The translations under genes and the position numbers were made by a program. Shown piece by piece: positions 22,589 through 34,105 of a stretch of 64,000 bases of DNA. Origin of the DNA: Strongylocentrotus purpuratus. Its lineage: Eukaryota; Echinodermata; Echinoidea; Camarodonta; Strongylocentrotidae. The notes below the pieces were generated by a model. The model was not told where the DNA came from and did no database searches. It worked only from the letters and a program-made list of their open reading frames with translations. The stretch spans positions 2,003,501 through 2,067,500 of the forward strand of contig NW_022145526.1 of the NCBI RefSeq assembly GCF_000002235.5, read 5' to 3'. Every line of letters begins with the position of its first letter. Position 1 is the stretch's first letter.

Positions 22589-22636
22589 GCATGGCAGAAA
22601 AAGAAGAAATAAGTGATTCCGAGTCGACTGATGAAG
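22589..22636 (+). CDS. Candidate starter exon 1 of a microexon gene (GC donor)
   Basis: ATG at 22591 opens MAEKEEISDSESTDE and leaves one base (G), phase 1. The exon ends GATGAAG and is followed by GCAAGC, a close match to the special GC-AG donor consensus (AG/GCAAGT). An AG (22587-22588) precedes it, so it could be an internal exon or hold the real start. The peptide is short, acidic and Ser-rich, like a disordered N-terminus. It precedes seven AG-NNN-GTAAG sites (25033-28523). The whole assignment is inference from splice signals. Confidence 0.4.
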
Positions 22637-22780
22637 GCAAGCAAATCCTTGATTCTTTTATTTTTAATAAAATTACTAACAATAAGATTTGAAATTAAAA
22701 ACAAAAAGAAAAAAAAGGAAAACACGGAAAAATAACAAAACTATAAACAAAACCACCTGGAACAAGACAAGAATGAAACT

Positions 22781-24690
22781 AGAAATGCAATCGTATCACA
22801 ACGATGTGCGTGCAATGACGCCAGGTTTCTACGTGTCAAACGAAAGAGCTTCTCTCGGACTATCCAGATCAATTTGTACGAAGTCTGTAGCTTCTTGATA
22901 TTGGAGATAGATAGGGCGAAAGAAAGGTCTCAACAGTGACCTTGATGGGTTGGTAGTGACTACGCCTACGAAGTTTGAAAGAAATTAAAGAAATTGGGAT
23001 AGGGGAAAGAACCTAGAAAGGGCTCGCAAGCACTGCGTGCAAAAACCAACAAATGGGATTTGGTGCATGTTCATCATTGCAATATTAAAGATCGCCCTGG
23101 GGGCCAAAAGCGTGAACTCGATTTGCCCCATAGACAATGCGTGTAATGCATGGGCGGAAAACGTACAGGATCTGTATTATGACCGGAGTTAAATTGTTTT
23201 TTCTCTCTCTCTTTATGTCTCTTTATGTCTCTTTATGGGCCGTATTTGGTATCATTGAAAAGAGAATTTCGTGGTTGTTATTGTAAACCACTCTCTTTTT
23301 TCTTTGATAATCCTATCGAAACATGTGATGTAAAATAGATTTATAGGACAAAATGGCGTCTTAAATGGCCCCCTTGACCAATTAAAAAAATCCGGCTTCA
23401 AGGTACCCTGCGTATTGCAACTCGGAATGTCACTGCAACTTTTCAAGGAAAAAAAAAAGGATGTTTAGGGGGCAAAAAGCAGTCTGAAAAATGACGTCAT
23501 GGCCGATAAGTGTTATAATCGGGCGGAACCTTGGCGGAATTCGTATAGTTACCCTTGTTCAAATCCGATTTACTCACAATTTTCTGCGTGAACATATATC
23601 GTACTTGGTATCATTCGAAAAAGCACTTCATTGCGTTCAGTTCGACACCATTGTCATCTGCGCGCAATGTATTGCACGCATTAAACGTGCTATCACGTAA
23701 CGCATAGTAAATACATCATTTTTGGCGTTAACTTTGCGCTGACATAATCAAATTTTACCAAACTTTGCGGACAGTTGTCACGTATATGAATACATGTGTC
23801 TGCCAAGTTTCATTGATGTAGTTATAAAGATCGCCATTTTAGAGCAAGTTAAATTTATTTCGGAATTTTCTTGAAAATGGCGAATTTGGAGGGCAATTTT
23901 CACAAATTTGTTCAGTGAAAGGGTATCTAATTTTGTATATGGCTGGAAAGGGCATATCTTCAAGTATCTAAATCCAAAAAAAGGGTACGGGTCTGCCAAG
24001 CCATAATGGAGATAGGGCCACAGACAGAAAGCCAATTCCCAGAACTTTAGAGGGCGCTATTTATGTTTTGAAAAGCCATTGGAGCGTGAAATTTGGCATG
24101 GCTATATGCAATTATAAGATAAAGATACTGTGAGATTTGAATACAAAACGGAATTTATATGTGAAAGTTATGGCAGTTTTAGATGTTTAGGGGTCCATTT
24201 TTATGAATTTTTGGGATTATTTGACTGAGTGGGTTTCAGATTTGAATTTTGAGTACGAAGATGGCATTTTGAAGGTCAAGTTATACGTCGCAGATAAAAG
24301 AACATCTATTAGATTATTTAGCGGAATTTGTTAGAAATGTGTAGGATCTAGAATAGTGGAGATAGGAGGGAAGAAAGAGAGGCCTTAAAATGGACCAGAA
24401 ACTGACAAAATGGCGCCTGAACGGTTATGCATTAGTGATTTCGAAAATCGAAGAATGTAGTGACCTTGATGAGATGTTAGAGACTATGCCTATGAAATTT
24501 GAAAGGAAAAGGACACGAGGAAAGCACCTAACTTGGAATAACAAGCACTATGTGCAAAACGAATGCGATTTCCTGACGATAAGGAAAACAAGGAAAAGGA
24601 GGAGAATATTAATGGGCAGAATGTGAACGAAAACAAGGCAATGACGAAGGTCGTCATTGCAAAAAGAGAAGAAAGCAAAGAGGAGATGAC
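22781..24690. repeat. Dispersed repeat, long copy
   Basis: Shares ordered blocks with 6841-7470: GCAATCGTATCACAACGAT near 22785, TGCCCCATAGACAATGCGTG near 23124, and GTGACCTTGATGAGATG near 24460. It ends in GGCAATGACGAAGGTCGTCATTGC, itself a small hairpin. No coding motif. It sits in the interval between the exon at 22589 and the first microexon. Confidence 0.75.
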
Positions 24691-25032
24691 AAATAAGAAG
24701 CAAAAGAGGGGGTGACGAAGGAGGAGAAATAATGATAACAAAAGTAATAATAATATTTATCATCAAAATACTATTATAATGATACAATAATACGGGCACA
24801 CTATTTCAAAAACTTTGAGATTACCTTTGTTACAGTTTGAATGTCTTATCTTCCTACGGATTTGTGATGTATATGGTCTATTTATTTATTCATCATTGGT
24901 GTTATGGTTATAGACCATTAAATATTCGTCAGTATGCGTTTGATAAGATACATAGTTAAATGTGTGCATGTAATATATCCTAATATTTTCCCTTTTTTTC
25001 TCTTTTCAATGCGCTAATTTTACGCTTTGCAG

Positions 25033-25035
25033 AAG
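25033..25035 (+). other. Putative microexon 1 (AAG)
   Basis: Acceptor TACGCTTTGCAG, donor GTAAGT. Diverged from the later classes; position in the series fits class A. Confidence 0.55.
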
Positions 25036-26189
25036 GTAAGTAGGCAAATTTGTCCAATCATGGTTATTTAACATAATAATTGTGGTCTTCCATCTGATAT
25101 TTCTCTCCTTTTATTTATATATTTGCTTCATTGCTTCAGTGGAGCTAGGCACGAGGTCATTTGATATATTGAAAAAGATAGAATTATCATCATTAGGCAA
25201 AGCGGAGTAATACAAAAACACAAACCTTATATTGATATTGGATTTTGAACGTCATATTCACAGTTTGTATTAGCAACCATCTTCTAGTGGATTATAAATA
25301 TGTATACTATGCATTTCATCACTGTCTGTGGTAAGAAATGAATATAATTTAAAAACATGGATAACGGAAATTACTTGTGAGATCATGCAAATCAATAAAG
25401 TTCGATTTTAAGAGAAGTCTTGTTATTACACAAAACTGATAATAAAATAAAGAGGCACCTTATACCCAAGGGGCACAGCAGGTTCTTGAGACATTGAAAA
25501 GTGTAAAGGGTGGTAGGGTATCATTGTGTTTACAACCATTTTTTGTAAAAAAGGGCGCCATGTATAACTACTGTTGTACAATTTTGGATATTACTTTTTG
25601 ACAGCACCTCATTTTACCATGTGTAAGGTGTCATATGAAAGACAATTAAAATTACTACAAGATGATACCTCATTCAATAGGTTTCGTGATTAATTGCATT
25701 AAAAATTGGAGCCAAAAATGTGATTGTTTACAATTTTTTTCAAAAATACGAATTGCGCCAAAATACACATTTCTCCATATTTAATTGATTATGGTGGTAA
25801 CTAACTTGAAACTTACTGAGAAACTGTTCAGCATCATAATTAATATAATATAAACATTTCAAGTCTATTAATTTTCTAACTAAAAAGTTATAGGGCTCTA
25901 AAGTTGACACTTTGTTATGTGCCAAAATGGTAAATTTGGTTGCTAAGGCCTATATTCTCCTAAGCAACGGTAACATAGTGACGTGAAAAATAGAATATAT
26001 CACGAGAAATCGCTATCATCAAGTAGATGACATAACACGTAAAGTGCTTTGATAAAAAATGTTAATGTGTTGTATAATATAAAGGGCATTATTATTATTA
26101 TGCATGGTTTTGGACAAAAGATCCTTTTCGCACTGTATATTAGTAATTTTCTTTATCTCTTCTCTACATCCTACGATCTTTGTTCACAG

Positions 26190-26192
26190 AAG
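26190..26192 (+). other. Putative microexon 2 (AAG)
   Basis: Acceptor ACGATCTTTGTTCACAG (class B-like), donor GTAAGT. Confidence 0.6.
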
Positions 26193-27003
26193 GTAAGTAA
26201 GAAATTAAGATCATATTACGAATATCTGATATTTTTCATGAATTTTCGTGATTTAAAAAAAAAAAATCATAGCCTGCCATAAGGCTGCATGCACGCTATC
26301 GTTATACTGCTATGTCCATGCGAGAGAGCTATCGCTTAAGTGCCATGTGCGTGCAACGCATCATTCGTAAAAGCAGTTATTGTTCATGCTCATTGGACTG
26401 TGCTGTGTGTTTTGCACTCGCTATTCATAGAACCATGGCGTTAATCAGATTATCTCCAAAACAACCTGGCACGGGAAGATTTGGGGCTTGGCACAATGGG
26501 GATTAGCCCTGTGGCATGATAAGAGTTAAATAAATTTATTGTTGTGTATTGTTGAAAACCTTTGACTAAGTAAAGGTTCATTGATGTTGTACAGCCAACC
26601 ACGATAAAATGCTGGGGTTTGGCACATTTTGTAATTTTATCTTATAAATCGATCTTAATTTAATGTAGTTGTGTTTTAGTCCTTCGGTAACTAGAGATAT
26701 TCGTGCACAGTGGTAAAGATATGTTTGCTAATCAATTCTAAACATACATGCCAATTCAAAATAAAGGCATGAAAATCGTCTCTAAGGCTTTCTAAAAATG
26801 ATCAACTTCTTCCCCATGAAGAAAGATAAGTGAATATAATACATGTAATGTTTCGTCGTAAAGTGCATTAGGAAAAAAAGTTGTAAAAGTGCGGTGTCAA
26901 AGGGTGTTATAATTATAGAGGGTTTTAAAAAAAAGTCCTTTTTTTCTCTGTAAATTTATAATTTTCTTTTTTCTTTTTTGCTGCCCCCGATCCTCGTTTC
27001 TAG

Positions 27004-27006
27004 GCC
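27004..27006 (+). other. Putative microexon 3 (GCC)
   Basis: Class B acceptor GATCCTCGTTTCTAG, donor GTAAGC followed by ATACG. Confidence 0.6.
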
Positions 27007-27318
27007 GTAAGCATACGAAAGGGATTGAATTATGAATATCTGATATCTTTTAGAAAACTTATCGGTTTTGAATTTAAGCTTTTTTTTCTCCTTCGGTAAT
27101 TATGCACATTTGGGCACAATGGTAAATCTACGTTTGCTAAACATTTGTAAACATACATGACCGGTTAAAAACAAATGGCATGAAAATTGTCTGTAAGGCT
27201 TCCCCCTGATTCCACTTGAAGAAAAATAAGTTAAAAAGATTAGTTTCATTCCCATATAAAAGTGTATTCTAATATTTATATCATTCTCTTTTCTTCTGCC
27301 CGTTTTCTCTGTATAAAG

Positions 27319-27321
27319 TAT
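27319..27321 (+). other. Putative microexon 4 (TAT)
   Basis: Class A acceptor with the AG context changed to GTATAAAG, donor GTAAGT. Confidence 0.55.
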
Positions 27322-27631
27322 GTAAGTATGCCTTTAATACGACTATAACTTCTAAAAATTTTGTTCATCTTTTTGCATACCTTTTTCTTTTGTTCATATT
27401 TTTGTCATGGTTCAATGAAAGGTTGAATCCAGGATATAAGTCATAAATAAGTCATAAATATATTAATGAACATAAATGCTATCAAACTAGGGAATGTAGA
27501 GTTAAACAAATTCCATATTTCTTTCTTTATATGTAATCTCAAAGAAAAAAAATATGAAAAAGTGCCATTTTGCACTGTATATTTGTAATTTTCTTTATCT
27601 CTTTTCTGCTTCCCCCGATCTTCGTTCCTAG

Positions 27632-27634
27632 GCC
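27632..27634 (+). other. Putative microexon 5 (GCC)
   Basis: Class B acceptor GATCTTCGTTCCTAG, donor GTAAGC; 310-nt intron from microexon 4. Confidence 0.65.
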
Positions 27635-28113
27635 GTAAGCATACGAAAGGGATCGAATTATGAATATCCGATATCTTTTAGAAAACTTAGGGATATGTCA
27701 ACGATTTTCTTTTTAATTTTTTTTGTATATTATTAAAAAACTTTTGACTAGGTAAACGTTCATGAATGTTTTCCAGCTAAAATTGATATAAAGCTTGGGC
27801 GTTTTAGAAATGCTACCACATATCCATGATAACTTCGAAATATCGGTTTTGATTTTAAAAAAAAAATAAAAAAATTCGGTAAGCATGCATTTTCGTGCAC
27901 AATGGTAAATATATGTTTGCTAAACAATTGTTAACGTACACTACATTAAAAAAAAAAATTGCATGACAATTTGTTTGTAAGGCTTCCTCCTGATGATCAA
28001 CTTTTTCCACTTGAAGAAAAATAAGTTAAACAGATGAGTTTTATTTCCATATACAAGTGTATTCTAATATGTATATCTTTCTGTTTTCTTCTGCCCGTTT
28101 TCTCTGTCTATAG

Positions 28114-28116
28114 CAT
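28114..28116 (+). other. Putative microexon 6 (CAT)
   Basis: Class A acceptor CTCTGTCTATAG, donor GTAAGT. Confidence 0.65.
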
Positions 28117-28520
28117 GTAAGTATGCATCTTAAACCGGAAGTTTAATTCCAGGATATCAGTCGTAACTAAGTCAGAAATATATTAATGAACATAAAGGTT
28201 ATCAAACTAGGGAATATAGAGTTGGAAAAATCCCATATTTATTTCTTTATTTATTCTTTATTAAACTGAAACAAAAACACCATTCAGTAATGTCAGGCCT
28301 TTATCATAATATTGAAAAATGAGGTGACTTTTCAGTTCTTTTACCCATGAATATAATACATGTAATGTTTCGTCGTAAAGTGCATTAGGAAAACAACTTG
28401 TGAAAGCGGTGTGTAAAGGGGCGTTATCATTATTCAGGGTTTTGACAAAAGTGCCTTTTTGCACTGTATATTTGTAATTTTCTTTATCTCTTTTCTGCTT
28501 CCCCCGATCTTCGTTCCTAG

Positions 28521-28523
28521 ACC
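28521..28523 (+). other. Putative microexon 7 (ACC), last before the possible terminal exon
   Basis: Class B acceptor, donor GTAAGT. A candidate terminal exon begins 79 nt downstream. Confidence 0.6.
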
Positions 28524-28602
28524 GTAAGTATACGAAAGGAATAGAATTATTAAAAAGATGGTTCATTGAAATGTGGAAAATGGGCAAATTACACCTCTAC
28601 AG

Positions 28603-28690
28603 ATTGCTGAGAACATTAACAAAATGAGCAAAGTACTTTTGAAGCCCTCACTGTTGTGAGGAATAAATTAAATGCAATTTTGTTACCCTT
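28603..28690 (+). other. Possible terminal exon with AATAAA for the first microexon unit
   Basis: CACCTCTACAG forms an acceptor at 28601-28602, followed by AATAAA at 28662-28667. If microexons 1-7 are joined in phase 1 to the 22591 exon, the frame adds EEGLCPY, enters this segment as HC and stops at TGA 28608-28610. In phase 0 the segment instead reads IAENINKMSKVLLKPSLL then stop. Either reading ends before AATAAA. The upstream pyrimidine tract is weak and the intron would be very short, so this is tentative. The exon's 3' end is a guess. Confidence 0.3.
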
Positions 28691-29390
28691 TCCTGAACCC
28701 ACTCACTAAGTGAATTGACGGCGTTATTTTACATGCGAAACGATTACGTCACAATATGAACAACCTACATCACACATTCGGGACAATGTTGGATACCCAT
28801 TGTAATTTTCAGATATGGGTTAACGTTGTTTGTATATTTACCGCCAGTGGTGATATTTCCTCTTTTTTTGGCATTTTGAATGAGATACACTGAATAAATG
28901 ATACTTTCTACAAATGTTTGTTTGATTTTTATATTTTATTCCGTCACATATGAGCATAAAAATCGGAAAAATAATCACATATTCTGAGGGCACTTCAGCG
29001 TGTATGTGTCTGATCTGGGAAGGCAAGGGACATTTTGCATGCTGACCTAACGACTCTTTCGGAGTAAAATAGGCGACAAATTTACATATAATTGTCCAGA
29101 TATTCATTACAAAAATGTGTGATTAGGCTGATTAATTTACATTTTTGATAAATTAAGTCGTATAGGACCTGATGAACCGAGAGAAACAGATCAGTCCGGT
29201 TCGCGATTCACGGCTAGCTCGAGCGCCGGGCTACGGGCTAGGCTGGCTAGCAAGCTGCGCTAGATGTGATGCACGCATATAGAGGTCAGTGTATTGCACA
29301 CATAGTACATGCACAGAGTACGCACGCACAGCTACCAGCTACAGAAAACTTGAACGCTACATCGACGATATATTCACTCGCTTTTTGGAT

Positions 29391-29400
29391 GTTATATACC
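29391..29400 (+). promoter_or_regulatory. TATA-like element upstream of starter exon 2
   Basis: GTTATATACC lies about 45 bases before the ATG at 29443, at the 3' edge of a CpG-richer block (29160-29390) in otherwise AT-rich DNA. Position and composition suit a promoter, but nothing proves a start site. Confidence 0.25.
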
Positions 29401-29442
29401 ATTTATCTTGACTAACGTCAGATTAAGAACTAAAACCATGCC

Positions 29443-29515
29443 ATGGAGGAGCCTTCTGGAGTATACTCAAGTATGTTTTCGTCCATATCCATATTTCCAG
29501 GGGATTTTGATGAAG
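29443..29515 (+). CDS. Candidate starter exon 2 of the main microexon gene
   Basis: ATG at 29443 has a strong Kozak context (GCCATGG). It opens MEEPSGVYSS, ends FPGDFDE and leaves one G (phase 1) before donor GTAAAC at 29516. The exon ends GATGAAG, exactly like the exon at 22589-22636. Joined in phase 1 to microexons 8 onward the frame begins GSEYLSAGYLSTGYLRLP and has no stop through microexon 37. An earlier ATG (29438) gives a phase-0 peptide; that phase would meet TAA at microexon 12. No signal peptide is obvious. Expression is unproven. Confidence 0.4.
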
Positions 29516-30205
29516 GTAAACAGCGTTAGTATAAATGGGTACGGTAGTCGAGAGTCAATGCAATACATATGAATAGCACGCAAACTGCATCTCGCACCGT
29601 CGTCAATCATTTCAGCTGAGCGGCCCGCTGTTCATATTGTGACGTCACTTCAAAAATCAACTGACTTACGATGTTTTTGGGGCGTTGAGTGGGTTGATTT
29701 TTCGTCAAGTTCAATCAACTTTTATAAATTTCGCTCGAATGTACAAGTTGCACAAATGTAATGATTTTACTCAGTGTAATTTTTCGACTGCAATGATACC
29801 AAATTCAGTCGAGTTTGAAATCAATAAACCATCTCTTTAATATCCGATATCTTTCATACATGTTACTGATTCGTGATATTTTTTTTCGTATTCTTCCTCT
29901 AAGTTTCGTTATCAGTCCATTAATATCTAACTTGGATCTAATTATGAATATACGATAGCTTTTAGAAAACTTAGGGCTTTGTCTCCGATTTTTCGATTTA
30001 ATATAGCTTTGTGTATTATTGACAACTTTGGACTAGGTAAACATTTATGAGTGTTTTCCAGCTAACCACGATTGACTGCTTGGTGTTTTAAAAATGCTAC
30101 CACCTATGCATGATGACTTTCAATCATCGTTTTTAAAATTAACATTTCAAAGTTTTATAAAGTCAATCATTGTATTTTTTATCTTATGTTTTAATGTTAC
30201 TTTAA

Positions 30206-30707
30206 AGGTAATACAAAGTTTGGGGAAATTTTGAAAATTGGGTGGATAGTGATTCTTTACAATTTTGATATATTTTGATGACCCTGTGGATGCATTATAA
30301 GCACTATAAAAGTTAGCCCCTAAAACACTTCTGCTTTCGAGAAATATTCAATGTAAAAATTTACCGGTGCTCCCGGTAAACTTTGATAAACTTTAAATTG
30401 CGCTTAAGGCCATACAATGGTAGCTGCGACCATGAAAATCTCGGAATATGTAGTTGTGATATGTAATTTCCAAAGAGGAGTAGCCAATCGGTCAATTTTG
30501 GTCAAGAAACATTGTTTTATGGCTTGATTAATGTATTGACCTTGAGAGGGAGCTATACAACAGAAAGAGTTTATTATCTACAATTTCATAACTTGAGACT
30601 CGATTACGACCGCGACAACGATCACTGAACATTGTAGTATCGCATATGTTTCCAACATGTTCATTTGAACCAAATTCATGACCCCATACCAAAACTTTGT
30701 GTTACCT
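30206..30707. mobile_element. 502-bp MITE with TTAA target duplication
   Basis: TTAA flanks both sides (30202-30205, 30708-30711). The ends are AGGTAATACAAAGTTT and, inward from the right, AGGTAACACAAAGTTTTGG. The homologous copy near 36480-36500 has a single CTTACTTTAATAAAATGG, the empty site. TTAA duplication points to the piggyBac or Kolobok groups. Confidence 0.88.
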
Positions 30708-30966
30708 TTAATAAACGGGTATTGAAGTCGTGCGGTAACCAAGTATGTTCGCGCACATTGGAAAATATTAATTAGCTTAACATTTGTAAACAGACATGCA
30801 AGGTAAAAATAAAGGCTTTTAAATTGTCTGTAAGGCTTCCAACGAATGATCCCCTAATTCCTCCTGAAGAAAGAAAATGAATTTTTTTATTATGATTTGT
30901 ATATAAAAATGTATTCTAATATTTATCTTGATTTTTCTCTCTTCTATCCGATGGCTTCGTTCATAG

Positions 30967-30969
30967 GAT
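30967..30969 (+). other. Putative microexon 8 (GAT)
   Basis: Class C acceptor GATGGCTTCGTTCATAG, donor GTAAGT; first site after starter exon 2. Confidence 0.65.
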
Positions 30970-31729
30970 GTAAGTATGCATCGTAATCTAATCATAACTT
31001 CATATATATTCTTGTCACGTTTCTGAATATTTGTACTCTTATTCACATTCCATGCTTAATTGAAATGTTAAATCCAGGTTAGTCATGAATGCATTTACAA
31101 ACAAAAAGTTTATCAAAATAGGGAATGTAGAGTTGACAAACCTAACATTACTTATTTGATTTCTAAACGCGTGTTTACAGTTGGCACGTACATCTTTCTT
31201 CTAATAGTTAATACTTATGTAAAGAATTGTTTTTAAAATTATGTTATTGGCCTGTCATGTACTATGACAATATAATGGGTAATGAATGAATATAGTCTGG
31301 AAACATGTAACATGTCAATGAATGCTGAAGTCATTGAAATGAGAAAAAGTACGATGAAAAGAAAGTATCCACTGTTACACGACAATGAAAAAAGGGAAAG
31401 AAACTGCTTGCCTGTAAAATATGAAATGGAAAAAGTAATTCATTAACGCATAAGTTCTTAGTTGTTTTTTAATTTAAGAGTAACATTTTATCAGTATAAA
31501 GTTAGGCCTCTCACATGATATTTCAGAATAAGGTGACATTAAAGATCATTTTCTCTTGAATAATATACAAATAATGTAACGTCGTAAAATGCAATAAGAA
31601 AAGAAACCTAAAAGTGCTGTATAATAGAGCATTAACTTTATTTACGATTTTGAACGAAAGACCCTATTTGCAATCTATATTTGTAATGTTCTGTATATCT
31701 TCTCTGTTTTACCGCATATTCGTTCCAAG

Positions 31730-31732
31730 CCG
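31730..31732 (+). other. Putative microexon 9 (CCG)
   Basis: Class D acceptor CATATTCGTTCCAAG, donor GTAAGT. Confidence 0.6.
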
Positions 31733-32216
31733 GTAAGTATGCGAATGCGATCGAATTATGAATATTCGATATCTTTCATAATTATTTTGGATTTGTGTCC
31801 CCTTTTTTTCTGAATCTTCCCCGATCTTGGTTAACAGTCCATTAATAGGCATCTTAGATTAAATTATGAATATATGATATGTTTCATAAATGTTAGGGAT
31901 TTTTCGGTTTTTTTTTCTCCATTAATTTATAAATGTGTATTATCGTAAACTTTTGACTGAGTAAACGTTTATGACTACCACCTATACTTCAATAATTCCA
32001 ACCATCGGTTTTGAATTTTAACACTTTAATATTTCATTAAGTCAATTATTGTATTTTTATCTTACGTTTTAATTTTCATTTAATAAAATGGTATTGTAGT
32101 CGTGCGGTAACCAAGTATGTTCGCGCACAATGGTAAATATTCATTTGCTTAACATTTGTAAACAGACATGCAAGGTAAGAAATAAAGGCATTAAAATTGT
32201 CTCTAAGGCTTCCACG

Positions 32217-32605
32217 TAATTTAATTTGATTTGATTTGATTTATTTATTTCTGTTTGATTTTGTTGTTGTTGCATTTTTACAAGTATATAACAAACAAAC
32301 ATTACAAATTTACACATGACAAAAGAATATATGTAGAATAAAGTAAGATTGGCTGTAACTAATCGAAAACATTAACAAGGACGGTTGACAAAGTAAGCAA
32401 AGCTTGATAGTATGAATACCCTCAAAGGATACATAAACAATACAAATATAGAGGAACAACATATTGGTAAAAGGGGAAAAAGACAGAAAAAAGAAGAAAA
32501 AAAGACAAAAGGGATGCACTCCAATATTCACAGATTCATGTGGTAGTTGGATTTCATTGTTATATATAAAGATATATATATATATATATTAAAAAAAGAA
32601 GATAA
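32217..32605 (-). mobile_element. LINE/SINE 3' fragment with (AAATC)n tail, copy 1
   Basis: TTTGATTTGATTTGATTTA at the left is the minus-strand (AAATC)n tail; the body runs to an A/G-rich and (TA)n stretch near 32595. The array copy at 30830-30860 lacks it. Related copies lie at 37988, 43958 and 54537. No coding domain recognised. Confidence 0.65.
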
Positions 32606-32724
32606 ACCCCTAATTTCTCCTGAAGAACGAAAATGTAAACAATTAGTATAATGTGTATATAAAAGTGTATTCTAATATTTATCTTGGTTTTTTCTCCTCT
32701 ATCCGATGGCTTCTTTCATACTAG

Positions 32725-32727
32725 AAT
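32725..32727 (+). other. Putative microexon 10 (AAT)
   Basis: Class C variant acceptor TTCTTTCATACTAG, donor GTAAGT. Confidence 0.6.
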
Positions 32728-33482
32728 GTAAGTATGCATCGTAATCTAATCTTAACTTCATATACATTCTTGACACGTTTTTGAATATTTGTACTCTTAT
32801 TCACGTTCCATGCTTAATTGAAATGTTAAATTCAGGTTAGTCATGAATGTATTTACAAACAAAAAGTTATCAACCTAGGGAATGTAAAGTTGAAAAACCT
32901 TACATTTTTTATTTGATTTCTAATCGCGTATTTAGAGTGAGCATGTACATTTATCTTCTGATAGTTGATACCTATGTAAAGAATTGCTTTCTAAAATAAT
33001 GTTATATGACTGTCATGTACTTTAATAATACGATTGGTCACGAATGAATATAGTCTTGAAACATGTGACATGTCAATTATTGCTGAAGTCATTAAAATGA
33101 GAAAAAAAAGTATGATGACAAGAAATGGCTAACTGTTACACGAGACTGAAAAAAGGAAAGGAACAGCTTACCTGTAAAATATGAAATGAAAAACGTAATT
33201 CATTAACACATAAGTTCTTAGTTCTACCATTGAATATAAGAGTTATAGTTTATCAGTAAAGTTAGGCCTGTCACATGATAATTCAGAATACGGTGACATT
33301 TTAGATCTTTTTCTCTTGAATATAATAAATGTAATGTAACGTCGTAAAAATCATTAAGGAAAACATGTAAAAGCGCTGTATAATAGAGCATTATTTATAA
33401 TTTTGAATGAAAGACCCGATTTGCAATCTATATTTGTAATGTTCTGTATCTCCTCACTGCTTCCCCCGATCTTCGTTCCTAG

Positions 33483-33485
33483 ACC
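33483..33485 (+). other. Putative microexon 11 (ACC)
   Basis: Class B acceptor GATCTTCGTTCCTAG, donor GTAAGT. Confidence 0.65.
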
Positions 33486-34102
33486 GTAAGTATGCGAATT
33501 GGATCGAATTATGAATATCTGACATGTTTCCTAATTATTTGGGATTTGTGTCCTTCTTTTCTGATTCTTTCCCCGATCTTCGTTACCAGTCGATTAATAG
33601 ACAATTTCGATTATTTATGAATATCTGATATGTTTCATGAATTGTGAGGGTTTTTTGGTTTATTCGTATTAATTTAGTAAACGTTCATGATTTGTTCCAG
33701 CTTACCACGATTGACTGCTTGGTGTTTTAAAAATGCTACCACCTATGCATGATGACTTTCAATTATCAGTTTTAAAATTGAACACTTATATATTTTTATG
33801 AGTCAATTATTGTATGTTTATATTATGTTTTAATCTTACTTTCATAAACTGGTATTGTAGTCGTTCGGTAAGCATACATATTCGTACACAATCGTAAATA
33901 TATGTTTGCTAAACAATTGTAAACATATACATGACAGGTAAACAAAAATGGTATGAAAATTGTCTGTAAGGCTTCCTCCTGATGATCAACTTCTTCCACT
34001 TCAAGAAAAAAAAGTTAAAAAGATGAGTTTCATTTCCGTATAAAAGTGTATTCTAATATCTGTATCTTTCTGTTTTCTTCTGCCCGTTTTCTCTGTCTAT
34101 AG

Positions 34103-34105
34103 TAA
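34103..34105 (+). other. Putative microexon 12 (TAA)
   Basis: Class A acceptor CTCTGTCTATAG, donor GTAAGT. The overlapping AGTAAGTAAGT offers a second GTAAGT starting on the G of the AG. TAA would be a stop only in phase 0. Confidence 0.6.

Larger units (their letters stand above)
28698..29706. mobile_element. 1-kb segment bounded by diverged inverted repeats
   Basis: The left edge (CCCACTCACTAAG, then ACGTCACAATATGAACA at 28747-28763) and the right edge in reverse complement (CCCACTCAACGCC, then GACGTCACAATATGAACAG) correspond over about 70 bp with gaps. The interior is much more GC-rich and CpG-rich than the array and contains the candidate starter exon at 29443. It may be a decayed DNA transposon or a promoter block. 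No target duplication was found. Confidence 0.4.

Noticed and set aside
26312..26506. 64-codon frame (MSMRESYRLSAMCVQRIIRK...)
   Set aside because: No motif, no homologous frame elsewhere in the array, length expected by chance.
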